Shown here in pieces: positions 1-8,731 of a DNA stretch of 64,000 bases. A program made the position numbers and the translations under genes. The stretch comes from JAPWJZ01 sp964575605 (GTDB taxonomy: Bacteria > Pseudomonadota > Alphaproteobacteria > Micavibrionales > UBA2020): assembly GCA_964575605.1 (NCBI GenBank), contig CAZNRN010000006.1:90570-154569 (forward strand), in the 5' to 3' direction. Position 1 is the first letter of the stretch; every line of letters starts with the position of its first letter. The notes beneath the pieces are model-generated. The model was not told where the DNA came from. It worked only from the letters and a program-made list of their open reading frames with translations, and did no database searches.

Positions 1-1712
1 GTTGTCGAACGGGGCGAAATGCCGCAGGGGCCTTCGTGCACAGACAGGTAGCTGCCGACGCCATGGCCGGTGCCATGGGCATAATCGAGGCCGACTTCTT
101 TCAATGCCGCGCGCGCCTTGTCGTCTAGTTCCTTGCCGACGGTGCCTTCGGGGAATACGCTCATCGCCACCTGTATATGGCCTTTCAGCACGCGGGTGAA
201 ACGGTCCTTCATTTCGGCGTCGACGTTATCGACCGCGACGGTGCGGGTGATATCGGTGGTGCCGTCAAGGTATTGCGCGCCGCTATCGACCAGATAGACG
301 GGGCCCGCCAGCAACGGCTTGCAGGTTTCGGGGCTGGAACGGTAATGCACGATTGCGCCGTTGCCGCCAGCGCCGGAAATGGTATCGAAGCTGAGGCCGC
401 GGAAATTCTCGCCTTCCTCGCGGATTTTCTGCAGCAGGTCGGAAGCGCTGATTTCGTTGTATTTCGCCGCGTCGCCCTGGCCGAGGATGGCCGAGAGGAA
501 GCGCGTGACAGCCACGCCGTCGCGGATATGCGCCGCGATGGTGCCCGCGATTTCGACATCGTTCTTTTTCGCCTTCATCAGCTGGAGCGGGCTTTTCTCG
601 GCATGCACAGCGCCGCCCGATGCCTTGACGATTTCTTCGGCCTTGACGGGCGCGGAGCCGGGGTCGATCCAGATTTTCTTGCCCGCAGATGCGAGGTCGC
701 CCAGCGTATCGGCGAAAAGGTTCAGGTCGTGCAGGCGCACGTCGCTGCCCACCCATTGTTTCGTGTCTTCGGGCACCTTGCGCTGGTCGATGAACCAGTC
801 AACCGTGCCGTCCTTGTGCGCAATCGCATACGACAGCGCGAAGGGCGTGCAGGGCACGTCGCCGCCGCGGATGTTCAGCAGCCAGCAAATCTCTTCGGGC
901 AGCGTGATGGCAATCGCATCAACGCCCTTGGATTGCAGCACGCCCGCCAGCGCGTCGCGCTTGTCATCCGACGATTTGCCCGCGAATTTCAGCGGCTGGG
1001 GCACGACGGGGGCGAGGGGGGCGGGGGGCTGGTCTTTCCAGGCGGCGTCCAGCGGGTTGCTGTCCAGCAGCACCAGCGTGCCGCCTGCTTTTTCGACCGC
1101 GTCCTTGATGCGTTTCGCGTCGTTGGGCGTATGCACCCAGGGGTCGATGCCGAATTTCGCGCCCTTGGGCAGGTTCTTTTCGATCCATTCCGTGGGCGTG
1201 ATGGTGGGGATGGGGTCCTGCTTTTCGGAGACGGAGCAGATTTCGAAATTTTTCGCATCGACCTGCGTATTTGCCTGCAGCGTGTAGCGGCCGTCGGTGA
1301 AGAAGGCGGCTTTGTCCTTGAGGATGACGGCAAAACCGGCCGAGCCGGTGAAATTGGTCGACCAGGCGAGGCGCTCGGCGCGCGACGGCACATATTCACC
1401 CTGGAATTCGTCGGCGCGGGGGACGAAGAAGCCCTCGACGCCGCGCGCGGCCATTTCGGCGCGGAGATCTGCCAGTTTATTTTGCTGCACGGCGTTCTGG
1501 TTCGCGGCCAGTTGTTCCTTCAGCGCGGAGAGCTGCTGGATGATTTCGGCGCTGCCGCCGGTCGAGAAAAGTTTTACCCAGCGCAGCGGCTCGCCAAGGT
1601 CGGCGGGGGCGGCGTTGATGCCTTTCAGCGTTTCCTTCACCTCGGCGATGCTGCGTTTTTCCCCTGCAACGGTGAGCAGGTTTTTCAGGTTTTCGTCGCC
1701 TTTGTAGGTCAT
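1..1712 (-). CDS. pepP: Xaa-Pro aminopeptidase (aminopeptidase P, M24B), 3' end missing
   Basis: An open minus-strand frame starts with ATG at 1712 and runs without a stop for 570 codons to the left edge, so the C-terminus lies outside the window. Near its visible end it carries the M24 metallopeptidase signature: HGTGHGVGSYLSVHEGP, preceded by VDSGAQYLDGTTDITRT, which supplies the conserved metal-binding Asp residues. The N-terminal part has creatinase-type domains (VEGFFVPRADEF, WSTNFTGSAG). The family removes an N-terminal residue preceding proline, normally with two Mn ions, in the cytosol. The start overlaps the stop of the upstream methyltransferase gene (ATGA, 1709-1712), so the two are translationally coupled. 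The pita-bread catalytic fold makes the family call firm; the symbol is by similarity. Confidence 0.93.
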   Translation of the reverse strand, partial: MTYKGDENLKNLLTVAGEKRSIAEVKETLKGINAAPADLGEPLRWVKLFSTGGSAEIIQQLSALKEQLAANQNAVQQNKLADLRAEMAARGVEGFFVPRADEFQGEYVPSRAERLAWSTNFTGSAGFAVILKDKAAFFTDGRYTLQANTQVDAKNFEICSVSEKQDPIPTITPTEWIEKNLPKGAKFGIDPWVHTPNDAKRIKDAVEKAGGTLVLLDSNPLDAAWKDQPPAPLAPVVPQPLKFAGKSSDDKRDALAGVLQSKGVDAIAITLPEEICWLLNIRGGDVPCTPFALSYAIAHKDGTVDWFIDQRKVPEDTKQWVGSDVRLHDLNLFADTLGDLASAGKKIWIDPGSAPVKAEEIVKASGGAVHAEKSPLQLMKAKKNDVEIAGTIAAHIRDGVAVTRFLSAILGQGDAAKYNEISASDLLQKIREEGENFRGLSFDTISGAGGNGAIVHYRSSPETCKPLLAGPVYLVDSGAQYLDGTTDITRTVAVDNVDAEMKDRFTRVLKGHIQVAMSVFPEGTVGKELDDKARAALKEVGLDYAHGTGHGVGSYLSVHEGPCGISPRST

Positions 1713-2614
1713 GGATTTTGCTCCAGCTTGAACCAGGTGATTTCGTGCTTGTTGTTGTACAGATGAAAGGCGAAAGAGCCTTCGATGTCAAGGAAGGGTT
1801 TGACGGCCGCCATATCCGTATCCCCTTGAAATTTAATGGTAGTAACGAAGTTGCGCGCATGCCCTCCGTCGCGCCACATGTTGACGAGCCGCAAAAGCCG
1901 TTCGGGGTAGCAGATGATGTCGGAAAACAGCCAGTCGACAGGACCTGTATCGGCCGGGGTGAGGGCGAAGGCGCTTTGCTCGATATACTTCACGCGCGGC
2001 AGTTTCGCGACGTTGGGGGCCAGCGGCGCCTTGTCGACCGCAATCACATTGACGGCAAGGCTGTTCAGCGCCCATGTCCAGCCGCCGGGTGCCGCGCCGA
2101 GGTCGAGGCAGGTTTCGTCGGGCTTCGGCATTTTACCGCAGCGGGTCAGCGCCTCCCATAGTTTCAGGTAGGCGCGGCTGGGCGGGCCGACCTTGTCTTC
2201 GAGGAACATATAGGCGCCGTTGGGCACGGGTTCCGAGCATCTGGCGGAGGCGACCATCAGGTCTTCGCGGATCAGGCACCATGAGCCCAAAGGCGCCTGC
2301 GGCGGCAGGTTGGGGAATTTCAGCGGCTTGGCGGAGACATGCGGCAGTTTTTCGGTGATGAGTTCACTGCGGCGGTGGAAATCGAAGGCGTAATTCGCCC
2401 AGTTGCGCTGGATGGCCTTTAATTTGCGCGCGGCGTCGCCGATGCTCTCGATCTGGATGATTTGGGGTTCATACCACGTGTTTTCGGCCCAGATGGTCTT
2501 GCGCGGCGGGCCTTCCGCAAACACCAGGCGCCCGTGGATTTCGCGCGCGCCGCCCAGTTCCTTCACAAGGTCGTCGGTAAAGCCGTCGGGGGCGAGGTAG
2601 GCGGTGAAAGTCAT
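1709..2614 (-). CDS. FtsJ/RlmM-like SAM-dependent RNA methyltransferase
   Basis: This 301-residue protein has a Rossmann methyltransferase motif CLDLGAAPGGWTWAL at about residues 168-182, followed by AVDKAPL and a DWLFSDIICYPER segment in the positions of SAM-binding motifs I, II and IV of the FtsJ family. The N-terminal half resembles the THUMP-like module of RlmM, the 23S rRNA 2'-O-ribose methyltransferase for C2498. RNA substrate and position are inferred from that resemblance, so no symbol is given. It is the middle gene of a three-gene minus-strand operon, with four-base ATGA overlaps on both sides (2611-2614 and 1709-1712). Confidence 0.8.
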   Translation of the reverse strand: MTFTAYLAPDGFTDDLVKELGGAREIHGRLVFAEGPPRKTIWAENTWYEPQIIQIESIGDAARKLKAIQRNWANYAFDFHRRSELITEKLPHVSAKPLKFPNLPPQAPLGSWCLIREDLMVASARCSEPVPNGAYMFLEDKVGPPSRAYLKLWEALTRCGKMPKPDETCLDLGAAPGGWTWALNSLAVNVIAVDKAPLAPNVAKLPRVKYIEQSAFALTPADTGPVDWLFSDIICYPERLLRLVNMWRDGGHARNFVTTIKFQGDTDMAAVKPFLDIEGSFAFHLYNNKHEITWFKLEQNP

Positions 2615-3195
2615 GATTTCAGCGAAGGGGCTTTCAGCTTGCGGAGGGATTGGCCGTTGTCGAAGGCGCCCGCGACGTCGCGCGCATTTACAGCTTCGTT
2701 GCGGGCGCAGTGGAACAAGACGTCCTTCTGGAACTTTACCATCGCTTCGGGGTCTTTTTTAAGGTCGTAAATCTTGGCGCGCACGGAATTTTCGGTTTCG
2801 CCGGTCATGCTTTCGCGGTCGCCGGACAGTTTCAGCTTGCCGTCCATGCCATGGTGGCGGATGTCGAATTCGGAGACCGCCAGCTGCAGCGCTGGCTGGC
2901 CGCCGACCTTGGTCGAGAAGGCCAGCAGGCGGTGGTTGGTACCGCTTTTTAAAATACCGCTGACGGGGGTGGTGAGGCCGCCGCCGCGCGGGAACATGGC
3001 GAAAGCCTGCTCGGACGGGTTGCCGAAAATCTCGAGGCTGACGTCATAGCCCTGCGCCTTGATGTCGGCGAGGCAGTGGCTGAGGTTTTCGAGCGCCTCC
3101 AGCAGGCCGGATTTCGCGTGGTCGTTTTCAAAGCGCGTTTTCTGCGCGTTGAATTCGTCGCGGATCTCTACCTCTGTCATGCGGCGCATGGGCAT
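2611..3195 (-). CDS. Conserved hypothetical protein, first gene of operon
   Basis: A 194-residue protein of unknown function. I place the start at ATG 3195 because GAGGA lies about nine bases upstream; the frame stays open to about 3375, but that stretch does not read like protein and crosses the divergent promoter region. The N-terminus (MTEVEIRDEFNAQKTRFEN) is helical and charged, and the rest looks like a soluble mixed alpha/beta protein with no motif I recognise. Its stop overlaps the methyltransferase start (ATGA), so it probably leads the operon that continues into aminopeptidase P. Alternative starts are ATG 3189 and ATG 3180. Confidence 0.6.
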   Translation of the reverse strand: MPMRRMTEVEIRDEFNAQKTRFENDHAKSGLLEALENLSHCLADIKAQGYDVSLEIFGNPSEQAFAMFPRGGGLTTPVSGILKSGTNHRLLAFSTKVGGQPALQLAVSEFDIRHHGMDGKLKLSGDRESMTGETENSVRAKIYDLKKDPEAMVKFQKDVLFHCARNEAVNARDVAGAFDNGQSLRKLKAPSLKS

Positions 3196-3334
3196 TTCGG
3201 GGGTCCTCTTTTCGGGTGGCACATCATAGCAGAACGGACTTTCGCCGCAATATGAAAAGAATCCTCCCCCTCGCAGGCGGCCCATTTTAAAGGTATAACT
3301 ATCAGGCATATTTTTGGCGTTTAAGGTTATAATT

Positions 3335-4759
3335 ATGAAAACAGAAAACACGGCTCCCAAGCCGGCCGCTTCCACCCACAGCTTTCACCCCAGCATTTTG
3401 CGCGAATACGATATCCGCGGCACGGTGGGCGAGACGCTGAAGGAAGAAGATTGCTATTTCATCGGCCGCGCCTTTGGCACGATGGTCAAGCGCCACCAGA
3501 AGGGCAAGAACGTCGTCGTCGGCTTCGACGGGCGCAAAAGCTCGCCGGTTTTCGCGGCGGCCGTCATCAAGGGCCTGACCGACTGCGGGCTGGATGTGAC
3601 CAACATCGGCCTCGGCCCCACGCCCATGACCTATTTCGCGATGAAGTCGAAAGGCTTCGACGCCGCCGTGATGGTGACGGGCTCGCACAGTCCGCTTTCC
3701 TACAACGGCATCAAGATGGCTTACAAGACCGGCCCCTTCTACGGAAAGATGGTGCAGGAAATCGGCACGCTGGCGGCCGCGGGCGATTTCGAATCCGGCG
3801 CTGGCAAGGCATCGGAAGACGATGTGCGAGATGCCTATGTCGACCGTTTGGTCAAAGATTACACGGGCAAGAAAAACCTGAAAGTCGTCTGGGACAACGG
3901 CAATGGTGCTGCGGGCGAAATCCTGCGCCGCATGGTCAAGCGCCTGCCGGGCGAGCATACGCTGCTCTACGACAACATCGACGGCACCTTCCCCAACCAC
4001 CACCCCGACCCGACGGTCGCGAAGAACCTTGTGGATCTTCAGAAAGCCGTCAAGGTCAACCGCGCCGACGTGGGCATCGGTTTCGACGGCGATGCCGACC
4101 GCATCGGCGCTGTTGACGGGCAGGGCAATATCCTCTGGGCGGACCTGCTGCTGGCGCTCTATGCCTCGGAAGTCCTTAAGGAACACCCCGGCGCGCATAT
4201 CATCGCCGACGTCAAATGCAGCCGCGTGTTGTTCGATGAAATCACGCGCCTCGGCGGCAAGCCCGTGATGTGGAACACCGGCCATTCGCTGATCAAGGCG
4301 AAGATGCAGGAACTCAACAGCCCGCTGGCGGGTGAGCTGGCGGGGCATATCTGTTTTGCCGATAAATACTACGGCTTCGACGACGCGCCCTATTGCGCCG
4401 TGCGGCTTTTGAACCTCTTGAGCCATGCGGGCAAGGGCCTTGCGGAACTCACCGCCCACCTGCCAAAAATGCACAACACGCCGGAAGTGCGCTTCCATGT
4501 GCCCGCCGAGCGGAAGTTCAAGATCGCACCCGAGATTAAAGAGCGCCTGAAAAAAGAAAACGCGGCCGGTGTCGAAGTCAACGACATCGACGGCGTGCGC
4601 GTCACGACGCCGGACGGCTGGTGGCTGATGCGCCCCTCCAACACCGAGGACGTGCTGACCATCCGCGCCGAGGGCTTTTCTGACGAAGGCCTCGCCCGCC
4701 TGAAAAACCAGCTGATCGACCAACTGAAACACAGCGGCATCGCGTCGCCGTTCAACTAA
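3335..4759 (+). CDS. Phosphomannomutase/phosphoglucomutase
   Basis: A 474-residue alpha-D-phosphohexomutase. All four family signatures are visible in order: the phosphoserine loop VTGSHSPLSYNGIK, the Mg-binding loop GFDGDADRIG, the sugar-specificity loop GELAGHICFADKYYGFDDA, and the phosphate-binding RPSNTEDVLTIRAEG near the C-terminus. The usual loops are TGSHNP and GEMSGH, so N-to-S and MS-to-LA changes are present here; the catalytic Ser, His and the DGDAD aspartates are intact. It interconverts hexose 1- and 6-phosphates for surface polysaccharide precursors. I prefer ATG 3335; a TTG at 3314 is in frame. chpT follows after ten bases. Confidence 0.92.
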   Translation: MKTENTAPKPAASTHSFHPSILREYDIRGTVGETLKEEDCYFIGRAFGTMVKRHQKGKNVVVGFDGRKSSPVFAAAVIKGLTDCGLDVTNIGLGPTPMTYFAMKSKGFDAAVMVTGSHSPLSYNGIKMAYKTGPFYGKMVQEIGTLAAAGDFESGAGKASEDDVRDAYVDRLVKDYTGKKNLKVVWDNGNGAAGEILRRMVKRLPGEHTLLYDNIDGTFPNHHPDPTVAKNLVDLQKAVKVNRADVGIGFDGDADRIGAVDGQGNILWADLLLALYASEVLKEHPGAHIIADVKCSRVLFDEITRLGGKPVMWNTGHSLIKAKMQELNSPLAGELAGHICFADKYYGFDDAPYCAVRLLNLLSHAGKGLAELTAHLPKMHNTPEVRFHVPAERKFKIAPEIKERLKKENAAGVEVNDIDGVRVTTPDGWWLMRPSNTEDVLTIRAEGFSDEGLARLKNQLIDQLKHSGIASPFN

Positions 4760-4769
4760 GGGGAATAAC

Positions 4770-5417
4770 ATGCCTGAAATGATGCTGCACCCGCGCGTAG
4801 TCCAACTGATCGCCTCGCGCATCTGCCACGACCTTGTCAGCCCCGTAGGCGCGGTCAATAACGGCGTCGAGCTGATGCAGGAACTGGGCGAGGACGCGGG
4901 CGACGAAGCGGTGAAATTGATCTCCGATTCAGCGCAGCAGGCCTCCATCCGTCTGAAAGCCTTCAGGCTTTCATACGGCGCGGCGGGCACCGACAAGAAC
5001 GTCGGCTTCAAGGACGTGCGCGAGGCCTTTAGCGACCTGTTGAAAGCAGGACGCGTGCAGGCCGAGTTCGAGCCCGAGATCGGTGTGAAATTCTCCATGC
5101 CGCCGCGCGGCTTTTTCATGGTGCTGCTGAACCTGATGATTTTGGGCGAAGAGTGCAACCACGGCGAAGGCAAAATCAGCGTCAGCGCGCTGGAAGGCAA
5201 CAAGGGCATCAAGGTGCTGGTGACCGGCAAGAACCCCGGTTTCCGCGACGGCGCGGAGGCCGCACTGCGCGGCGAGACCACGCCCGACAACCTCGACCCG
5301 CGCTCGGTCCATGCCTATATCACCGGCCGTTTCGCGGCGCATTTCGGTTTCAACCTGGCCTGGGCCGCACAGCCCGAGTTCGGCCGCGTCGAATTTACCC
5401 TGTCTTTTCAAGGCTGA
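4770..5417 (+). CDS. chpT: Histidine phosphotransferase ChpT
   Basis: A 215-residue protein with the ChpT hallmark near its N-terminus, RICHDLVSPVGAVNNGVEL, where the His of the HD pair (about residue 20) is the phospho-accepting residue in a DHp-like helical hairpin. The C-terminal half resembles a degenerate, non-ATP-binding histidine kinase domain. In alphaproteobacteria ChpT relays phosphate from CckA to CtrA and CpdR; ctrA is about 8 kb downstream in this window. It follows the phosphohexomutase gene by ten bases and is probably cotranscribed with it. The GAATAACATG junction has no strong Shine-Dalgarno, consistent with coupling. Confidence 0.9.
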   Translation: MPEMMLHPRVVQLIASRICHDLVSPVGAVNNGVELMQELGEDAGDEAVKLISDSAQQASIRLKAFRLSYGAAGTDKNVGFKDVREAFSDLLKAGRVQAEFEPEIGVKFSMPPRGFFMVLLNLMILGEECNHGEGKISVSALEGNKGIKVLVTGKNPGFRDGAEAALRGETTPDNLDPRSVHAYITGRFAAHFGFNLAWAAQPEFGRVEFTLSFQG

Positions 5418-5418
5418 T

Positions 5419-5447
5419 TTGACATAACCAAAATTGCGTGCTAGTTT
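5419..5447 (+). promoter_or_regulatory. Sigma-70-type promoter of first ankyrin gene
   Basis: TTGACA at 5419-5424, a 17-base spacer, then TAGTTT at 5442-5447. The -35 is a full consensus match and the -10 is weak. It begins two bases after the chpT stop and reads into the ankyrin gene at 5482. Confidence 0.5.
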
Positions 5448-5481
5448 TTCGGGGTTTTCAACGACCCTCGAGCGTGGCCGC

Positions 5482-5997
5482 ATGCCGTCCGAATACCAAC
5501 AGAAACTGGGACAGGACCTGCTGAAGGAGCTGGCAAACCAGCATCCCGATTTCGACACGCTGCGCGATTTCCTCAAAAGCAAAGCCGACATGTCTCAGAC
5601 CGACCGACACGGCAATACGGCGCTCTACCTCGTGACCACCTGGGGCAACGTCGCGCTGATGAAGCAGATGATCGACGCGGGCGCCGATGTAAATGCGCGC
5701 TGTGTGCATGGCAATACGGCCTTGCATATGGCCGTTGCCGTCAACAGCAAGTCCACCATCACCTTCCTCATCAACAACGGCGCCGATGCCGGTATCGCCA
5801 ACAACGACGGCAAGACGCCCGTCGACTGCGCGTGCGGCTGGGAAGACATGGGCCTCGCGCAGGAAGTGCAGGAAAAGTTCAACAAGGTCGCCGCTGCGAA
5901 AAAGGAAAAAGCCGCCTACGAACATGCCATCACTAACGGCATGCCGGTGCAGGAGGCCTTCCAGCCGATGAAGAAGATCGAGTTGCGCAAGCCTTGA
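5482..5997 (+). CDS. Ankyrin-repeat protein, tandem copy 1
   Basis: A 171-residue cytosolic protein. About three ankyrin repeats are seen: DRHGNTALYLVTTWGNVALMKQM, then GNTALHMAVAVNSKSTITFL, then NDGKTPVDCACGWEDM, with typical GADVNA and GADAGI turns. A conserved C-terminal tail follows (ITNGMPVQEAFQPMKKI) that recurs in the next gene. I take ATG 5482; the frame can be extended to a GTG at 5434, but that would overlap the promoter. The Shine-Dalgarno is weak. Ankyrin repeats mediate protein-protein binding; the partner is unknown. It lies between chpT and the chemotaxis operon. Confidence 0.8.
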   Translation: MPSEYQQKLGQDLLKELANQHPDFDTLRDFLKSKADMSQTDRHGNTALYLVTTWGNVALMKQMIDAGADVNARCVHGNTALHMAVAVNSKSTITFLINNGADAGIANNDGKTPVDCACGWEDMGLAQEVQEKFNKVAAAKKEKAAYEHAITNGMPVQEAFQPMKKIELRKP

Positions 5998-6022
5998 AAT
6001 AAAGGCATCTTTCTCTATTTAA

Positions 6023-6050
6023 TTGACATAATTACTGAGATCGTGATAAT
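6023..6050 (+). promoter_or_regulatory. Sigma-70-type promoter of second ankyrin gene
   Basis: TTGACA at 6023-6028 and GATAAT at 6045-6050 with a 16-base spacer. It lies in the 87-base gap between the two ankyrin genes. Together with the similar element upstream of copy 1, this suggests the copies are transcribed separately. Confidence 0.55.
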
Positions 6051-6084
6051 GTCGACGGGTCTAAAAACCTGTCAAATCATCACC

Positions 6085-6612
6085 ATGTCCAAGACTCAGG
6101 CTGAATTGCTCCGCATAAAATACGCCATCGATTTGCTGGAAGAAATCGCGCGGCCGCGACCCAGCATGGCCAAAATGATGGAGCTTGTGCCCAAGGCCGA
6201 CCTCGCCATCATGGACAAGGACGGAAATTCGGCGCTGAACCTAATCATGCCTTGGGGCAAGCAGGACCTGATGCGGCTAATGATCGAAAACGGCGCGGAT
6301 ATCAACCACAGGGGCGCGCAAGGCAAAACGCCGCTTCACGACGCAATGGACCGGCATAGTTACAAGAGCATAGACCTGTTGCTCGAGATGGGTGCGGATA
6401 TCCACATCAAGGACGACAACGGGCAAAGCCCCGTCGAGTTCGTCCGCGCCTGCGGCGCGAACGAACTTGCTGATAAAGTCACGGAAACCTTCAATACCCT
6501 TTCTGCCCACAGGAAAGAAGCGGCGGTTTTAAAAGCCGCCATTTCCGAAGGCATGCCGGTGCAGGAATCATTCCCGCCGATGAAGCCGATAAAAATCCGC
6601 CAGGGCTTCTAA
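6085..6612 (+). CDS. Ankyrin-repeat protein, tandem copy 2
   Basis: A 175-residue paralogue of the preceding gene with the same architecture: an N-terminal helical lead-in, ankyrin repeats (DKDGNSALNLIMPWGKQDLMRL, QGKTPLHDAMDRHSYKSIDL, DNGQSPVEFVRACGANEL) and the shared tail ISEGMPVQESFPPMKPIKI. I place the start at ATG 6085 because the predicted promoter -10 (6045-6050) overlaps the earlier ATG at 6043. No good Shine-Dalgarno precedes 6085. Function unknown; probably a binding adaptor. The duplication with a conserved tail suggests the tail contacts a common partner. Confidence 0.8.
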   Translation: MSKTQAELLRIKYAIDLLEEIARPRPSMAKMMELVPKADLAIMDKDGNSALNLIMPWGKQDLMRLMIENGADINHRGAQGKTPLHDAMDRHSYKSIDLLLEMGADIHIKDDNGQSPVEFVRACGANELADKVTETFNTLSAHRKEAAVLKAAISEGMPVQESFPPMKPIKIRQGF

Positions 6613-6685
6613 AAAACACACGCATGTATGCACAACCAAACCTTAAGGTTTTCAAGCCATATTTAAGGTATGGAGGCAATCGTGC

Positions 6686-8731
6686 ATGGATGACTTGCTG
6701 CAGGAATTTCTGGCCGAAACCGCCGAGAACCTCGGGCGGCTGGGCCGCGACCTTGTGACGCTGGAGCGCAACCCCGGCGATACCGAGCTGCTCCGCCGCA
6801 TCTTCCGCGTCGTGCATACGGTGAAGGGGAATTGCGGATTTTTAGGCCTGCCGCGGCTGGAGCGTGTGGCGCACCATGCCGAAAACCTGCTGGGCAAATG
6901 CCGTGACGGCGGCATCGCGCCGACGGCGAATACCGTTTCATTGATCCTTGAATCGCTCGACCGCATCCGCAGCATCACGGGCGGGCTCGCGGCGGCGGGG
7001 CAGGAACCGGCGGGCGACGACAGCGCGCTGATTACAAAGCTTGATGACGCCTTCAACGGCGCGTCGCAGGCGGGAAAAGCGCCGCAGTCCGTGCCTGTGG
7101 CCGAAACCGAAGAAATTACCGAGACGACGCTGCGCGTCAAGGTCGACACGCTTGAAAAGCTGATGGCGAGCGTGGGCGAACTGGTGCTGTCGCGCAACCA
7201 GTTATTGCAGGCTGCGCGCACGGCGGATAGCGGCGTGTTGCAGGCGCCGCTGCACAGGCTCAGCCATATAGTGACGGAAGTGCAGGAAAGCGTGATGACT
7301 GCGCGCCTGCAACCCGTAGGCCAGCTATTCGGCCGCCTGCCGCGGCTGGTGCGCGACGTCGCGGCGGCGCTGGGCAAACAGATCGCGCTGGAAGTGCACG
7401 GTGCGGAGACGGAGCTTGACCGCCAGATGCTCGACATGGTGCGCGACCCGCTGACGCATCTGGTGCGCAACGCCGCAGGTCACGGCATCGAAATGCCGGA
7501 AGAACGCCGCGCGCGCGGCAAATATCCCGAGGGCAAAATCACGCTGAAGGCCTGGCACGACGGCGGCAAGGTAGTGATACAGGTATCGGATGACGGCCGC
7601 GGGCTGGATGCGCGCGCAATCGGCGAAAAGGCCGTGGCACGCGGCCTCGTGACACCCGAAAAACTGCGCGAGATGGGCGAGAAACAGATATTGCAGTTCA
7701 TATATATGCCGGGTTTTTCGACGGCAGCCGAAGTGACGGAACTGTCGGGGCGCGGCGTCGGGCTTGACGTCGTGCTGGGCAATGTACGCCGCATCGGCGG
7801 GAGCGTTGAAATGGACAGCCAGCCGGACGCGGGCGCATCGTTTACGCTGCGCCTGCCGCTGACGGTTTCCATTGTGCAGTCGCTGGTGCTGTCGTCGGGC
7901 GGCGAAAGATATGCGCTGCCGCAGGCGGGCGTGCGCGAAATTATCCGCTATACGCGCCATGGCGCGGCGCGGGAGGAAGAGACGGCGGGTAGGCCTGTTT
8001 TGCGCCTGCGCGATGTAATATTGCCACTGGCGCATCTCGGCCAGCTTGCGCAAACGGGCGGGGGCGAGGGGATTATCGTGGTGATGGGCGATGGCCATGC
8101 GGCCTTCGGCCTTGTCGCAGACGGCGTGCTGGGTACCGAGGAAATCGTCGTCAAACCCATGCCTGCGGCGCTCTCCCACCTGCGGCTTTTTTCGGGCAGC
8201 GCGATACTGGGCGATGGCGGCGTAGTCACAGTGCTGGATGCGGGCGGGCTCGCGGCCACCATCGGCGCGGATGCCTTCAGCCTTGCCGCCGCGCAGGAAA
8301 CCGTGAAAGCCAAACCCGTTGCGGAAGACAAATCACAGCTGCTGCTGTTCCGGGCAGGCGCGGGCGGTACGCAGGCCGTGCCCCTGCCCATGGTTTACAG
8401 GCTGGAGGAATTCGAAGCTGCGCGGATCGAAAAATCGGGCGGCACAGATGTTGTTCAATACCGCGGCAAGCTGATGCCGCTCGTCAAAACCGCCCCGCTG
8501 CAGGATACCGCCCGCCGCAAGGTTATTGTGCTGAACGATAAGGGCACGATGCTGGGGCTGATGGTCGACGGCATCATCGATATCGTCGATGAAAAAATCG
8601 CGCTGCAGGACCTGGGCGCACGCCCGGGCGTGCTGGGCAGTGCGATTGTCAAGGGACAGGCTGTCGATATCGTCGACACCATACAGTTGCTTGCGAACGC
8701 AAGGAGGGCGCCGTCATGGGCCAGTTCCTGA
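6686..8731 (+). CDS. cheA: Chemotaxis sensor kinase CheA with two CheW-like domains
   Basis: 681 residues. In order: an HPt domain with phospho-acceptor His44 (VVHTVKGNCGFLGL), a short linker with no obvious P2 CheY-binding domain, a dimerisation helix pair (about 130-190), an HATPase domain with N box DPLTHLVRNAAGHGIE and G boxes SDDGRGLD and GRGVGLDVV, then a CheW-like domain (about 390-515) and a second CheW-like domain (about 545-675). The N box reads GHGIE where DHGIE is usual, a substitution worth noting. It phosphorylates CheY and CheB on receptor signal. GGAGG precedes ATG 6686 by about nine bases. The operon continues with overlapping cheW and cheY. Confidence 0.95.
   Translation: MDDLLQEFLAETAENLGRLGRDLVTLERNPGDTELLRRIFRVVHTVKGNCGFLGLPRLERVAHHAENLLGKCRDGGIAPTANTVSLILESLDRIRSITGGLAAAGQEPAGDDSALITKLDDAFNGASQAGKAPQSVPVAETEEITETTLRVKVDTLEKLMASVGELVLSRNQLLQAARTADSGVLQAPLHRLSHIVTEVQESVMTARLQPVGQLFGRLPRLVRDVAAALGKQIALEVHGAETELDRQMLDMVRDPLTHLVRNAAGHGIEMPEERRARGKYPEGKITLKAWHDGGKVVIQVSDDGRGLDARAIGEKAVARGLVTPEKLREMGEKQILQFIYMPGFSTAAEVTELSGRGVGLDVVLGNVRRIGGSVEMDSQPDAGASFTLRLPLTVSIVQSLVLSSGGERYALPQAGVREIIRYTRHGAAREEETAGRPVLRLRDVILPLAHLGQLAQTGGGEGIIVVMGDGHAAFGLVADGVLGTEEIVVKPMPAALSHLRLFSGSAILGDGGVVTVLDAGGLAATIGADAFSLAAAQETVKAKPVAEDKSQLLLFRAGAGGTQAVPLPMVYRLEEFEAARIEKSGGTDVVQYRGKLMPLVKTAPLQDTARRKVIVLNDKGTMLGLMVDGIIDIVDEKIALQDLGARPGVLGSAIVKGQAVDIVDTIQLLANARRAPSWASS

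Noticed and set aside
3328..3333. TATAAT just upstream of the phosphohexomutase ATG as its promoter
   Set aside because: It ends one base before the start codon, so transcription would begin inside the gene; an upstream promoter is more likely.
3302..5290. A 662-codon minus-strand frame
   Set aside because: It lies antisense to the phosphohexomutase and chpT genes, both with clear motifs, and its own translation is Arg/His-rich and without family features.
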